From: Oxalobacteraceae bacterium CAVE-383
Lineage (GTDB): Bacteria > Pseudomonadota > Gammaproteobacteria > Burkholderiales > Burkholderiaceae_D
Direction: 5' to 3'
Assembly: GCA_004134995.1 (NCBI GenBank)
Contig: REGP01000002.1
Span: forward strand, 744,001 to 808,000
DNA: 64,000 nucleotides
The position numbers were made by a program, and so were the translations under genes. Of the stretch, positions 56,253-64,000 are shown piece by piece (position 1 is the stretch's first letter; each line of letters opens with the position of its first letter). The notes under the pieces are model-generated. The model saw only the letters and a program-made list of their open reading frames with translations, made no database searches and was not told the origin of the DNA.

Positions 56253-56284
56253 AAAGGGCTACGTGTAAACGTAGCCCTTTTTTT
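56253..56284 (+). terminator. Terminator beyond right attachment site
   Basis: The arms aaagggctacgt (56253-56264) and acgtagcccttt (56269-56280) form a 12-bp stem with loop gtaa and a T-tail. It is probably the original tRNA-Ile2 terminator and may also serve the convergent VOC gene. Confidence 0.85.
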
Positions 56285-56305
56285 ATGAGGCGACGGATTG
56301 CCCGC

Positions 56306-57109
56306 CTATTTTTCCGAAACGTCGAGAAGTATCCCGTCGACATCGCAAAAATGAAACTCGCCGCAAGCGGAAGCGGCAAACAGCTCGTGCCGCGCCTTGC
56401 CCTCCTTGCCCGCGTTCAGGGTCCACGGCCGCAGATGCGGATTGTTGTCGCCGATAGTCTGGAGCCGCTCTTTGATCGCTTCCACGCTTTTTACCTTGAA
56501 GCCGATATGATCCGGGCCGGGCCGCACAATGCCCGTGCCCATGTAATCGAGGATGCTCCAGGGGAGCAGCATCACGGTGACGCGGCCGTCCGTCAAAGAG
56601 TAATTCGGATCGCCGGCCTTCCTGGCCAGCAGCTTCAATTCGTACACCTCTTGGTAGAACTGGGCAACGGCCTCGATATTCATCGTCCGGATTGCAATAT
56701 GGCTGATAAAGTTCTCGCGCTCTTGCGCGGCGTCGAGATAGACCGAGGCCCGGTTTTCCATGCCTTGCTGCGAGATATCGAATACATTGCCGGCGGGATC
56801 ATGCGTGGTAATGCCGGCGAACGGACGCGTGCTCGGACGCTGCACCATCTCTATGGCGGGATATTTCTCGCGCAGGCGCGCTTTGACCAGCTCGACATCT
56901 TCCACTTGAAGGCCGAAATGATCGAGTCCCGCCGGCCGGCCGGGCTTGCGCGGATTGATGTTGAGTCCGACATAGCCGTCCCCGACGGTGACGGCGCGTT
57001 CGGAGCGCTTCTCGGCCGCGGTAGTCATCCCGAACAAAGATTCGTAGAATTTCCCCTGTAGCGCATACTGGTCGCTGACAATTGCGACGTGTTTTATCCT
57101 TGCGAACAT
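56306..57109 (-). CDS. Two-domain VOC-superfamily protein
   Basis: A 267-residue protein with two vicinal-oxygen-chelate modules. The first is IKHVAIVSDQYALQGKFYES (metal His8), then HFGLQVEDVELVKARL. The second is ISHIAIRTMNIEAVAQFYQE, then HIGFKVKSVEAIKERL (second-half His). HDPAGNVFDISQQG and the near-terminal CDVDGILLDVSEK supply acidic ligands typical of extradiol dioxygenases or glyoxalase-like lyases. The reaction cannot be told. It lies 32 bases after the solute-binding protein gene on the same strand and may be cotranscribed. Confidence 0.82.
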   Translation of the reverse strand: MFARIKHVAIVSDQYALQGKFYESLFGMTTAAEKRSERAVTVGDGYVGLNINPRKPGRPAGLDHFGLQVEDVELVKARLREKYPAIEMVQRPSTRPFAGITTHDPAGNVFDISQQGMENRASVYLDAAQERENFISHIAIRTMNIEAVAQFYQEVYELKLLARKAGDPNYSLTDGRVTVMLLPWSILDYMGTGIVRPGPDHIGFKVKSVEAIKERLQTIGDNNPHLRPWTLNAGKEGKARHELFAASACGEFHFCDVDGILLDVSEK

Positions 57110-57141
57110 AATTTCCTTTCCCTACCTTCGATTGGTTTACG

Positions 57142-58227
57142 TTAACGGCTTTTCAGAAAAATTTCCTTGAATTCCTGTTCGTCCTTGCTGAACTCAGCGG
57201 ACAGTTTCGGATTGACATAGTGCACCTTGAGCCCGCCGTTGACGGCGCTCGCGGAGTCCAGCGCGGTGCGCGCCGGAGAGCGTCCGGCCTGCTGTAAAAG
57301 CGTCTGCCCTTCGGTGGAAAGCAATAAATCCACGAGCAGGCGGGCGGCTTTGGGGTGCTGTGCTTTCGTCGCAATCGCCACCTGGCTGGGCGATGTCACA
57401 ATCGGGTCCAGGGTTTTCACCCACTCAACCGGGGCGCCGGCTTTCTTGGCTTGTTCCGCTTCATGGGCAAGCACCATCGCGAGCGGAAAATCGCCTGCTT
57501 TCAGCAGCGCCATCAGCAAGGTATGGCCACGGCGAATCTGCGGGTTCTGCTGCGCCAGGCCGCGCATCAGCGCCAAGCCTTTTTCACGGCCGAGATACTC
57601 CAGCATCGATGCGTACCACTCGATATCGCTGTCATCCATGGCGAATTGCCCTTTCCACTGCGGTTCGAGCAGATCGGGCCAGTCCTTGGGCGCTTTCGAT
57701 TGCGGCACCTGATTCGTGTTGTAGGCGATGACAAATTGGCGCGTGTAGAGTGCGGACCAGTGGCCGTTCGGATCGATCGCGCCTGGAGGGAAGCCGGTCT
57801 TGCCCTCCGGCGAGAGGTACGCTGCGAGCAAGCCTTCCTGGTTCAGCGCCTCAATATCCAGATGGTTGATCGACACCACGTCCCAAAACGTTTTTCCCGC
57901 CTGCGCCTCGGTCAGGATGCGGGTTCGCACTTTTTCTCCCGGCTGCCGCAAAATCGTGAGTTTTATGGCAGGGTACTTCTTTTCAAAGAGCAGCCGGAAC
58001 GCGTCTGCCTCACGCGTACTCAGCGCCGTATACCACACCACTTCTTTTTCGGCAGTTTCAGCCTGCGCCTGCGCGGTCTGTCCCCATGCGGGAGACAGGC
58101 ATAAAAAAAGGAATACAGCCGAAAGAAATGATGCCAGCCTGAACAGCAAGAGCGGGCCTTCGGCATAGTTGCTCATTGAGCGGGCAACGGCTACGCCATC
58201 CCGTCGTATTACAGAGGGGAACGACAT
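57142..58227 (-). CDS. Periplasmic solute-binding protein, Fe(III)/AfuA-type
   Basis: A 361-residue protein with aggagacaac before the ATG at 58227. It has an N-terminal signal after a short extension (LLLFRLASFLSAVFLFLCLS then PAWGQ). The mature part begins KEVVWYTALSTREADAFRLL, with FEKKYPAIKLTILRQPGEKV, the opening of iron- or phosphonate-type ABC binding proteins. WSALYTRQFVIAYNTNQVPQ, PKDWPDLLEPQWKGQFAMDD and HPKAARLLVDLLLSTEGQTLL are further family hallmarks. No ABC permease or ATPase gene is adjacent, so it is an orphan receptor that shares a transporter elsewhere or acts in sensing. Confidence 0.85.
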   Translation of the reverse strand: MSFPSVIRRDGVAVARSMSNYAEGPLLLFRLASFLSAVFLFLCLSPAWGQTAQAQAETAEKEVVWYTALSTREADAFRLLFEKKYPAIKLTILRQPGEKVRTRILTEAQAGKTFWDVVSINHLDIEALNQEGLLAAYLSPEGKTGFPPGAIDPNGHWSALYTRQFVIAYNTNQVPQSKAPKDWPDLLEPQWKGQFAMDDSDIEWYASMLEYLGREKGLALMRGLAQQNPQIRRGHTLLMALLKAGDFPLAMVLAHEAEQAKKAGAPVEWVKTLDPIVTSPSQVAIATKAQHPKAARLLVDLLLSTEGQTLLQQAGRSPARTALDSASAVNGGLKVHYVNPKLSAEFSKDEQEFKEIFLKSR

Positions 58228-58358
58228 GTTGTCTCCTGATTTTTATAGTGGACTGCTTTTTAAATTACAGGAGATATGATCTACCCTTTCCCGGGCTTCG
58301 AGTTATGAAATATTTTGCCGTGGGATATAAGAAAAAGTTAACTCTTGGCAGGATATGT

Positions 58359-59183
58359 TTATTTGCTTGCAGAGTTGACCTTCTCGACAAACCTCCTCAC
58401 ATATTCATCTGCCGGCGCGTGCAGGATCTCCGCTGCTGTCCCCTGTTGCAGCAAAACCCCATCCCGCAAAATGGCGATCCGGTTCCCCAAACGCATCGCC
58501 TCGTCCAGATCGTGCGTAATGAAGACGATTGTTTTATTCAGGTCCGCCTGCAGTTGCAATAATTGATCCTGCATCTCGCCACGGATCAAGGGATCCAGCG
58601 CACTGAAGGCTTCATCCATCAAAATGATATCGGTATCCAGCGCCAAGGCGCGCGCCAGCCCGACACGCTGGCGCATGCCGCCGGACAATTCATCGGGATA
58701 GTTCTTTTCGTAACCGGCCAGCTCCACGCGAGCGATCCAGTCGCGCGCCGTCTGCATGGCGGCGGCGCGCTTGTCGCCGCGCACCAGCAATCCATAGGCC
58801 ACATTGTCGATCACGTTCTTGTGCGGCAGCAGGCCGAAGTTCTGGAACACCATGCTGACTTTGTTGCGCCGCAGCTCGCGCAGCCCGGCGGCGTTCAGCG
58901 ACAGGACATTCCGGCCGTCAATAAAAACCTCACCCGCCGTCGGATCGATCAAACGATTGATATGCCGCACCAGCGTCGATTTGCCCGACCCGGACAAGCC
59001 CATGATCACAAAAATCCCGCCGGCGGGAATGCGCAGGCTGACATCGTTGAGTCCGACATTGCAATCCAGCGTTTCCAATATCCGCGCCTTGCCGCTGCCG
59101 GCGCGCAATTGCGCCAACGCTTCCTGCTCGCGCCGCCCGAAAATCTTGACGACATTGCGGATTTCGATTTTGGCCGCATCCAT
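58359..59183 (-). CDS. proV: Glycine betaine/proline-type ABC transporter ATPase
   Basis: I start at 59183 (MDAAKIEIRNVVKIFG), 1 base after the permease stop; the product is 274 residues. Walker A is VIMGLSGSGKSTLVRHINRL, the Q-loop MVFQNFGLLPHKNVIDN, the signature DELSGGMRQRVGLARALAL, Walker B DIILMDEAFSALDPL and H-loop IVFITHDLDEAM. The N-terminal extension before Walker A (GRREQEALAQLRAGSGK) is typical of ProV/OpuAA. The C-terminal CBS domains found in E. coli ProV are absent, so osmotic sensing through them is not expected. It powers uptake with the two genes upstream. Confidence 0.93.
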   Translation of the reverse strand: MDAAKIEIRNVVKIFGRREQEALAQLRAGSGKARILETLDCNVGLNDVSLRIPAGGIFVIMGLSGSGKSTLVRHINRLIDPTAGEVFIDGRNVLSLNAAGLRELRRNKVSMVFQNFGLLPHKNVIDNVAYGLLVRGDKRAAAMQTARDWIARVELAGYEKNYPDELSGGMRQRVGLARALALDTDIILMDEAFSALDPLIRGEMQDQLLQLQADLNKTIVFITHDLDEAMRLGNRIAILRDGVLLQQGTAAEILHAPADEYVRRFVEKVNSASK

Positions 59184-59184
59184 C

Positions 59185-60057
59185 TCAGTCTTCCGTGCGC
59201 TTGAGCGCGGCGCGCTGGCGCGGCGTGAGGCCGTAAGCCTGGCTGATGCGGTCAATCACGATGGCAAGGATGACGATGGCCAGGCCGGCCTGCAGGCCGG
59301 TGCCTGTATCCAATGTCTGAATGCCTTGCAATACATCTTCGCCCAGGCCGCGCGCGCCGATCATGGACGCGATCACCACCATGCTCAGCGCCATCATCGT
59401 GGCCTGGTTGATGCCGGCCATGATGCTGGGCCGCGCCAGCGGCAATTGCACGCCCAGCAGCAATTGCCAGCGCGTGACGCCGAACGACCACGCCGCTTCG
59501 GCGACGTCGCGGTCGACTTGCCGGATGCCGAGATCGGTCAGCCGGATCAGCGGCGGCAGCGCATATACCACTGTCGCAAAGATCGCCGGCACCTTGCCCA
59601 GGCCGAACAGCATCAGGATCGGGATCAAATAGACAAAGGTCGGCAGCGTCTGCATCACGTCCAGCACCGGCAGCAGCAAGCGTCGCAACAGGCGGCTGCG
59701 CGCCATCCAGATGCCGAAGGGGATGCCGATCAGCAGCGTCAGGACGGTGGCGATGATCACCAGCGCCAGCGTCTGCATCAGCTTGCTCCACAGGCCGAAA
59801 GTGCCGATCAGATACAGCATGCCGGCCAGCAGCAGGCTCAGCGATATCCTGCGCGTGGCATGCCAGGCCAGCAGGCCGGCCGCCAGCAGCACCAGCCACG
59901 GCGGCGCGGCGCGCAAGGCGGATTCGAGCGGCACCAGCACCCAGCCCAGCAGGGCTTCGCTGAGCGCGTGAAAGCTGTCGCCGTAAGCCGCGACCAGCGC
60001 GTCGACGCCGCGGTTGATGGCATCCTTGAGCGAAAGCTGGAAGAAGATATCGTTCAT
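59185..60057 (-). CDS. proW: Glycine betaine/proline-type ABC transporter permease
   Basis: I start at 60057 (MNDIFFQLSLKDAINRGVDA), 17 bases after the binding-protein stop; this gives 290 residues. About six hydrophobic segments are present, with IATVLTLLIGIPFGIWMARS and the family signature VLDVMQTLPTFVYLIPILMLFGLGKVPAIFATVVYALPP. The EAA-type loop for ATPase contact is EAAWSFGVTRWQLLLGVQLP. It forms the inner-membrane channel for compatible-solute uptake with the adjacent ATPase. The C-terminus ends in a charged tail (RQRAALKRTED). Confidence 0.93.
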   Translation of the reverse strand: MNDIFFQLSLKDAINRGVDALVAAYGDSFHALSEALLGWVLVPLESALRAAPPWLVLLAAGLLAWHATRRISLSLLLAGMLYLIGTFGLWSKLMQTLALVIIATVLTLLIGIPFGIWMARSRLLRRLLLPVLDVMQTLPTFVYLIPILMLFGLGKVPAIFATVVYALPPLIRLTDLGIRQVDRDVAEAAWSFGVTRWQLLLGVQLPLARPSIMAGINQATMMALSMVVIASMIGARGLGEDVLQGIQTLDTGTGLQAGLAIVILAIVIDRISQAYGLTPRQRAALKRTED

Positions 60058-60074
60058 GTTGGAAGTCGCGATGT

Positions 60075-61130
60075 TCAGCGCAGGCCGGCGGTGACCCTGG
60101 CGGCGATGTCCGCCGCCACCCATTGCTTCAGGATTTCGGGATGCCGTTTCAGGAAAACTTGCGCGGCCTGCCTGGCGTCCAGCTTTTTATCGCCCATATC
60201 CGCCAGCGTCCGGTTGAGCAGATCGAGCGGGACGTTGAATTTGTCGAGAAAGCCGCGCAGCACCGGATCGCCGTCGCCGAACGCCTTCGATACGCCGGCC
60301 CGGATCACGGCCTCCGGCGCCGCCGATCCGCAGGGTTTGGGCTGGTTCTTGTCGGCCAGGGTTTTAAAACAGGCTTCGTTATAGGCGGGTTCCTGCAGCT
60401 TGATGAATTTGAATTTTGCCATCAGCGGCGTCGGGCTCCAGTAGTAAAACAGCAGGGGTTTGCCGCGCCGGTATTCGGAAACGACGGCCGCGTCCAGCGC
60501 GGGGCCGGTGCCGGGCCGGAAATTGACGTAGCTGTCGGTCAGGCCATAGGCTTTCAGTTTTTGAGTGTTGATGCCTTCGCAGGTCCAGCCGATCGGACAG
60601 TTCAGGAAACGGCCTTTGGACGGTTCCTCGGGATCCTTGAACAGCGCCTTGTACTGCGGCAGATCGGCGACCGATTTCAATGCCGGCGCCATCGGCTTGA
60701 TATTGCGCGCGGGGTCGCCCTTGATCACGTATTCCGGCACATACCAGCCTTCGGCGGCGCCGGCGATGACCTTGCCCAGCGGGATCACCTTGCCGGCCTT
60801 GAATGCCTCGTTCCACGCATCGCTGCGGCCTATCCATTCCTCGGCCAGCACCTGGATGTCGTTGCCGGCCAGCGCGGCTTCCATCGCAACGGTATTGCCC
60901 GGCATGCTGTCGGTCTTGCAGCCGTAGCCCAGCTCCATCACGCTGCGCATGAGTTCGGTCAGGAACGATCCGCTTTCCCAGTTCAGTCCGGCGAATTTGA
61001 CCGGCTTGCCGGCCGCGCACCAGGGCGATGCCGCGGCCGCGGCGGCATTTGCCGGCTGCGCGGCCAGCATGATGCCCGCACAGACAATGCCGGCGCAGGA
61101 TGTCCTGAGTATCTTGATGAAATCGGTCAT
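60075..61130 (-). CDS. proX: Glycine betaine/proline-type periplasmic binding protein
   Basis: A 351-residue precursor with signal peptide ILRTSCAGIVCAGIMLAAQP-ANA. The mature part has the OpuAC fold: KFAGLNWESGSFLTELMRSV, GYGCKTDSMPGNTVAMEAAL, IQVLAEEWIGRSDAW, and later LFYYWSPTPLMAKFKFIKLQ. Trp/Tyr residues in these segments form the aromatic cage that holds quaternary amines in this family. The variant belongs to the long form common in betaproteobacteria. Ligand identity (betaine, choline, carnitine) is unknown. It is the first transporter gene, 16 bases after the lysR gene. Confidence 0.9.
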   Translation of the reverse strand: MTDFIKILRTSCAGIVCAGIMLAAQPANAAAAAASPWCAAGKPVKFAGLNWESGSFLTELMRSVMELGYGCKTDSMPGNTVAMEAALAGNDIQVLAEEWIGRSDAWNEAFKAGKVIPLGKVIAGAAEGWYVPEYVIKGDPARNIKPMAPALKSVADLPQYKALFKDPEEPSKGRFLNCPIGWTCEGINTQKLKAYGLTDSYVNFRPGTGPALDAAVVSEYRRGKPLLFYYWSPTPLMAKFKFIKLQEPAYNEACFKTLADKNQPKPCGSAAPEAVIRAGVSKAFGDGDPVLRGFLDKFNVPLDLLNRTLADMGDKKLDARQAAQVFLKRHPEILKQWVAADIAARVTAGLR

Positions 61131-61146
61131 GGCTGCATCATACCTT

Positions 61147-62040
61147 TCATACCTTTTCGAAACACGTCTGCAAAAAGTCCACGAATACCTTCACTTTCGC
61201 GGCGCGCTGATGCCTGGGCTGGTACAGCACCGACACATCCGGCCCGGCGGCGCGCCAGTCCGGCAGCACCACTTCCAATGCGCCGGAGCGGATCGGCTCC
61301 ATCAGCGACACCGACATCTGCTGCACAATGCCGCAGCCGGCCTTTGCCGCTTCGATAAGCGATTCGACATGATCCATGCCGAGCACACCCTGCGGCGTCT
61401 GCGGGAACGGCGCGCCGTCCTTCTGAAATATCCAAGGACGCACTTGCCGCGATTTCGGATACAGGAAATTCAGGCAGGCGAACCGCGCCAGATCGTCCGG
61501 CGTTTTCGGCCGGCCATGCTTTTTCAAAAAGGCCGGCGATGCGCAACATACGAATTGGGTGGAGGCAATCTTCTTCGCAATCAGCCCGGAATCCTGCAAT
61601 TGCCCGATGCGCACCAGCACGTCGACGCCTTCTTCGACCATATCGATCATGCGGTCGCTGACGGTCATCTTCAGCGTGATGTCCGGATACGCCGCCAGAA
61701 ACTTCGGCAGCGCCGGCGCCACATGCAAGCGGCTCAAGGCGCTCGGCATATCGACCCGCAGGCTGCCGCGCGGTGTCTTGTTCGAATACTGCAGGCTGGT
61801 TTCAAGCTCGCTCATGCCGCCCAGCAGCTGCAGCGCCTGTTCATAGCATTGGCGTCCTTCATCCGTCATGGACATGCTGCGTGTGGTGCGGTTCAACAAT
61901 TTGATGCCGAAGTGCGTTTCCAGCGCGACGATCTGGTTGGTTACCGATGGCGTCGAAATGCCGAGCTTGTCGGCCGCCTTGCGGAATCCGCCCGTTTCGA
62001 CCACCGCGCAGAAGACTTTCAATGCATCCAGGCGATCCAT
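61147..62040 (-). CDS. LysR-family transcriptional regulator
   Basis: I start at the ATG at 62040 (MDRLDALKVFCAVVETGGFR) with gggagaag upstream; the product is 297 residues. The N-terminal winged helix is LDALKVFCAVVETGGFRKAADKLGISTPSVTNQIVALETHFGIKLLNRTTRSMSMTDEG in pieces, typical of the CrgA/DsdC-like branch. An effector domain starts about residue 90 (PRGSLRVDMPSAL). It lies at the head of the ABC genes and divergent from the oxidoreductase at 62165, so it may control either side. Confidence 0.95.
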   Translation of the reverse strand: MDRLDALKVFCAVVETGGFRKAADKLGISTPSVTNQIVALETHFGIKLLNRTTRSMSMTDEGRQCYEQALQLLGGMSELETSLQYSNKTPRGSLRVDMPSALSRLHVAPALPKFLAAYPDITLKMTVSDRMIDMVEEGVDVLVRIGQLQDSGLIAKKIASTQFVCCASPAFLKKHGRPKTPDDLARFACLNFLYPKSRQVRPWIFQKDGAPFPQTPQGVLGMDHVESLIEAAKAGCGIVQQMSVSLMEPIRSGALEVVLPDWRAAGPDVSVLYQPRHQRAAKVKVFVDFLQTCFEKV

Positions 62041-62164
62041 GCGTTCTTCTCCCATCCCCGATTGTTTACGTTTTCTTAATTATGCGTTAAAGCGGGCCAT
62101 GTTTTTCTTTTGCCGTGCTGTTTTTACACTGCAACCACACTTTCAAAATCAAAAGGAAAACATC

Positions 62165-63174
62165 ATGAACGCGAATACCTCTATTTCTTCGATGCGGGCG
62201 CTGGTCCTGCGTGAGATCGATGGGCCTTTGGTACTGACGACGGTTCGCGCCCGGTGGCCGGCCCGGGCCAGGTTCTGGTGCGCATCAAGGCCAGCGGCGT
62301 CAATCCTCTCGATATCAAGATTGCCGCGGGCAAGGCAGAGCATGCCCGGATGCCGGTCAATTCGATATTGGGCATCGATATTGCGGGCGTGATCGAGGCG
62401 GCCGGCGCCGGCGTGACCGGATTCAAGCCGGGCGACGAGGTCTACGGCATGACGGGCGGCGTCGGCGGGGTGCAGGGTTCACTGGCCGAATACGCGGCGG
62501 TCGATGCCGATCTGCTGGCGATCAAACCGAAGAACATCTCGATGCGCGAAGCGGCCGCCTTGCCGCTGGTCTTTATCACCGCATGGGAGGGCCTGGTCGA
62601 TCGGGCTCACGTCGGCGCGGACACCAAGGTATTGGTGCATGGAGGCGCCGGCGGCGTGGGCCATATGGTGGTGCAGATCGCGCGCGCATTCGGCGCGCAG
62701 GTATTTGCAACCGGTTCGGCCGAACAGAAGGAAAGCATCGAAAGCCATGGGGCGGCGTTCATTGACTATCGTGCGGCGGGCGTTGAGGAATACGTGCGGC
62801 AATATACCGCCGGCGAAGGTTTCGATATCGTCTACGACACCGTCGGCGGCGCCACGCTGGACGCGTCGTTCCGCGCCGTGCGCCTGTATGGCGGCCATGT
62901 GGTCAGTTGCCTGGGCTGGGGAACGCATGCGTTGGCGCCATTGTCGTTCCGCGCAGCGACATATTCAGGCGTCTTCACCCTGCTGCCGCTGCTAAGCGGC
63001 AAGGGGCGTGCAAATCACGGCGCCATCATGCGCGAAGCGGCACGCCTGGTTGAAGACGGCAGGATCAGGGCATCGACGGATCCGCGCCGGTTCAATCTGA
63101 ATACTGTGGCCGAAGCTTATCAAGCGATGACGGACGGCGGCGCAAAGGGCAAGCTGGTGGTCGATATCGGCTAG
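62165..63174 (+). pseudogene. Zinc-free MDR/quinone oxidoreductase, frameshifted
   Basis: The ATG at 62165 has a strong ribosome site (aaaaggaaaa) and codes MNANTSISSMRALVLREIDG then PLVLTTV, a regular MDR N-terminus. The frame then breaks near 62245. One missing C there would restore V-P-R-P-V-A-G-P-G-Q-V-L-V-R and join the long frame that continues from 62254 to 63174. That part has ASGVNPLDIKIAAGKAEHAR, the NADPH-binding VLVHGGAGGVGHMVVQIARA and DIVYDTVGGATLD. So this is a quinone-oxidoreductase-like enzyme inactivated by a single-base loss, unless a shortened protein starts at the internal GTG. It is divergent from the LysR gene. Confidence 0.8.
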
Positions 63175-63197
63175 ATGTTCTAGTCCATCCATTGAAT

Positions 63198-64000
63198 CTA
63201 GCCGCGCTCCTCCGCCAGCCGTTGTTCACTAAGGCGCCGCTCCTCGATCTTCGCTTCCGCTTCCTGCAGCATCTTCGACGGCTTGCGATGGCTCCAGACG
63301 GCGGCCGCCACCGAGATCACCGAGCAGGCGATCAGCGCCGCGGCGATCGGGCTCTTCACGAACACGGTCGGATCGCCGCTCGACAGTGTCATCGATTGCC
63401 GGAACGACTGTTCCAGCGTGTGGCCGAGAATCAGGCCGAACAGCAGCGGCGCTTTCGGGATGTCGAGCTTGCGGAAGATGTAGCCCAGCACGCCGAAGCC
63501 CAGCGCCAGGTACAGGTCGAAGACATTGTTGTTGAACGAGTAGACGCCTGCGGTGGCGATGCCGAGCACGATGCACAGCAGCACACCCGGCGGCACGTAC
63601 AGGATGCGCGCCAGCAGGCCGACCAGCGGCAGGTTCAGCACCAGCAGCATGATGTTGCCGATGTACATGCTGGCGATCAGGCCCCATACCAGGTCGGGCT
63701 GGGTATGGAACAGCATCGGGCCGGGCTGGATGCCGTACATGATGAAGGCACCCATGATCACCGCGGTCGAACCGGAACCCGGCACGCCGAGCGCGAGCAG
63801 ATGGACGAATGCGCCGCAGGTATCGGCATTGACCGCCGCTTCCGGCGCGGCCACGCCTTCGATCGCGCCGTGGCCGAATTCTTCCGGATGCTTTGAAATT
63901 TTCTTTTCCAGGATGTACGACAGCATCGCCGCGATGGTGCCGCCGAGTCCCGGCGCCGCGCCGCACAGGAAGCCGACAGCGGTGCCGCGCAATGCGGCCG
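63198..64000 (-). CDS. TctA-type tricarboxylate transporter permease, partial
   Basis: The gene reads leftwards and its N-terminus is beyond the right edge; 267 C-terminal residues are visible. The region contains the TctA signature GFLCGAAPGLGGTIAAMLSYILEKKISK (in two parts), FGHGAIEGVAAPEAAVNADT, FVHLLALGVPGSGSTAVIMGAF and MLFHTQPDLVWGLIASMYIGN. Many hydrophobic segments follow, with a charged tail (EAKIEERRLSEQRLAEERG). TctA is the large membrane subunit of tripartite tricarboxylate transporters, which use a TctC binding protein and the small TctB. Neither partner lies in the window. It converges with the broken oxidoreductase. Confidence 0.93.
   Translation of the reverse strand, partial: AALRGTAVGFLCGAAPGLGGTIAAMLSYILEKKISKHPEEFGHGAIEGVAAPEAAVNADTCGAFVHLLALGVPGSGSTAVIMGAFIMYGIQPGPMLFHTQPDLVWGLIASMYIGNIMLLVLNLPLVGLLARILYVPPGVLLCIVLGIATAGVYSFNNNVFDLYLALGFGVLGYIFRKLDIPKAPLLFGLILGHTLEQSFRQSMTLSSGDPTVFVKSPIAAALIACSVISVAAAVWSHRKPSKMLQEAEAKIEERRLSEQRLAEERG

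Overview
The window looks like the chromosome of a betaproteobacterium of the Burkholderiales, most likely Oxalobacteraceae (Herbaspirillum/Herminiimonas/Collimonas-like). This rests on the order rpsU-yqeY-dnaG-rpoD with an oversized Ala/Lys-rich RpoD, trxA-rho-rpmE(type B), ybiB, a MutL carrying an endonuclease motif, and GC-rich codon use in the housekeeping genes. No database could be searched, so the assignment is by recognition only.

Layout. 1-1167: the N-terminal part of a lipoprotein sugar (sorbosone-type) dehydrogenase, running off the left edge. 1245-11786: an AT-richer accessory block of defence or conflict genes. It holds a HipA-like kinase with an unrecognised partner, a PRMT-like methyltransferase, an orphan HigA antitoxin, a CoiA-like nuclease, a TIR protein with a Cys/His N-terminus, a SIR2-HerA-KTSC operon, and a divergent HEPN-motif gene. 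The block ends at tRNA-Met. 11876-35000: housekeeping and transport genes: miaA, mutL, dedA, amiC, tsaE, queG, an AEC carrier, an RND pump, ogt, xerD, ybaK, plsY, tsaD, ybiB, MATE, a GT39-like membrane protein, rpmE type B, rho and trxA. 35225-41562: an AddB/AddA-like helicase-nuclease pair. 41606-45253: a cation/proton antiporter, a YbdK-type ligase and a BaiN-like flavoprotein. 45381-50959: rpsU, yqeY, dnaG, rpoD. 51037-51115: tRNA-Ile2(CAU).

51070-56244 is a compact 5.2-kb island inserted in the 3' end of tRNA-Ile2. It has a 45/46-bp direct repeat at its ends, paired 11-bp-spaced CGGTACA repeats just inside both ends, and a frameshifted, truncated integrase. Its only intact cargo is a tight three-gene operon: a helical protein with a winged-helix-like segment, a KGGVGRT (MinD/ParA-like) ATPase with a long helical C-terminus, and a nitrilase-fold protein that keeps a Glu-Lys-Cys triad. 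I do not recognise this combination as a named system. It is the best candidate here for an undescribed, probably conflict-related, module.

56306-64000: a two-domain VOC protein, an orphan solute-binding protein, a lysR-proX-proW-proV glycine-betaine-type ABC cluster, a divergent MDR-family oxidoreductase broken by a one-base frameshift, and a TctA-type permease running off the right edge.
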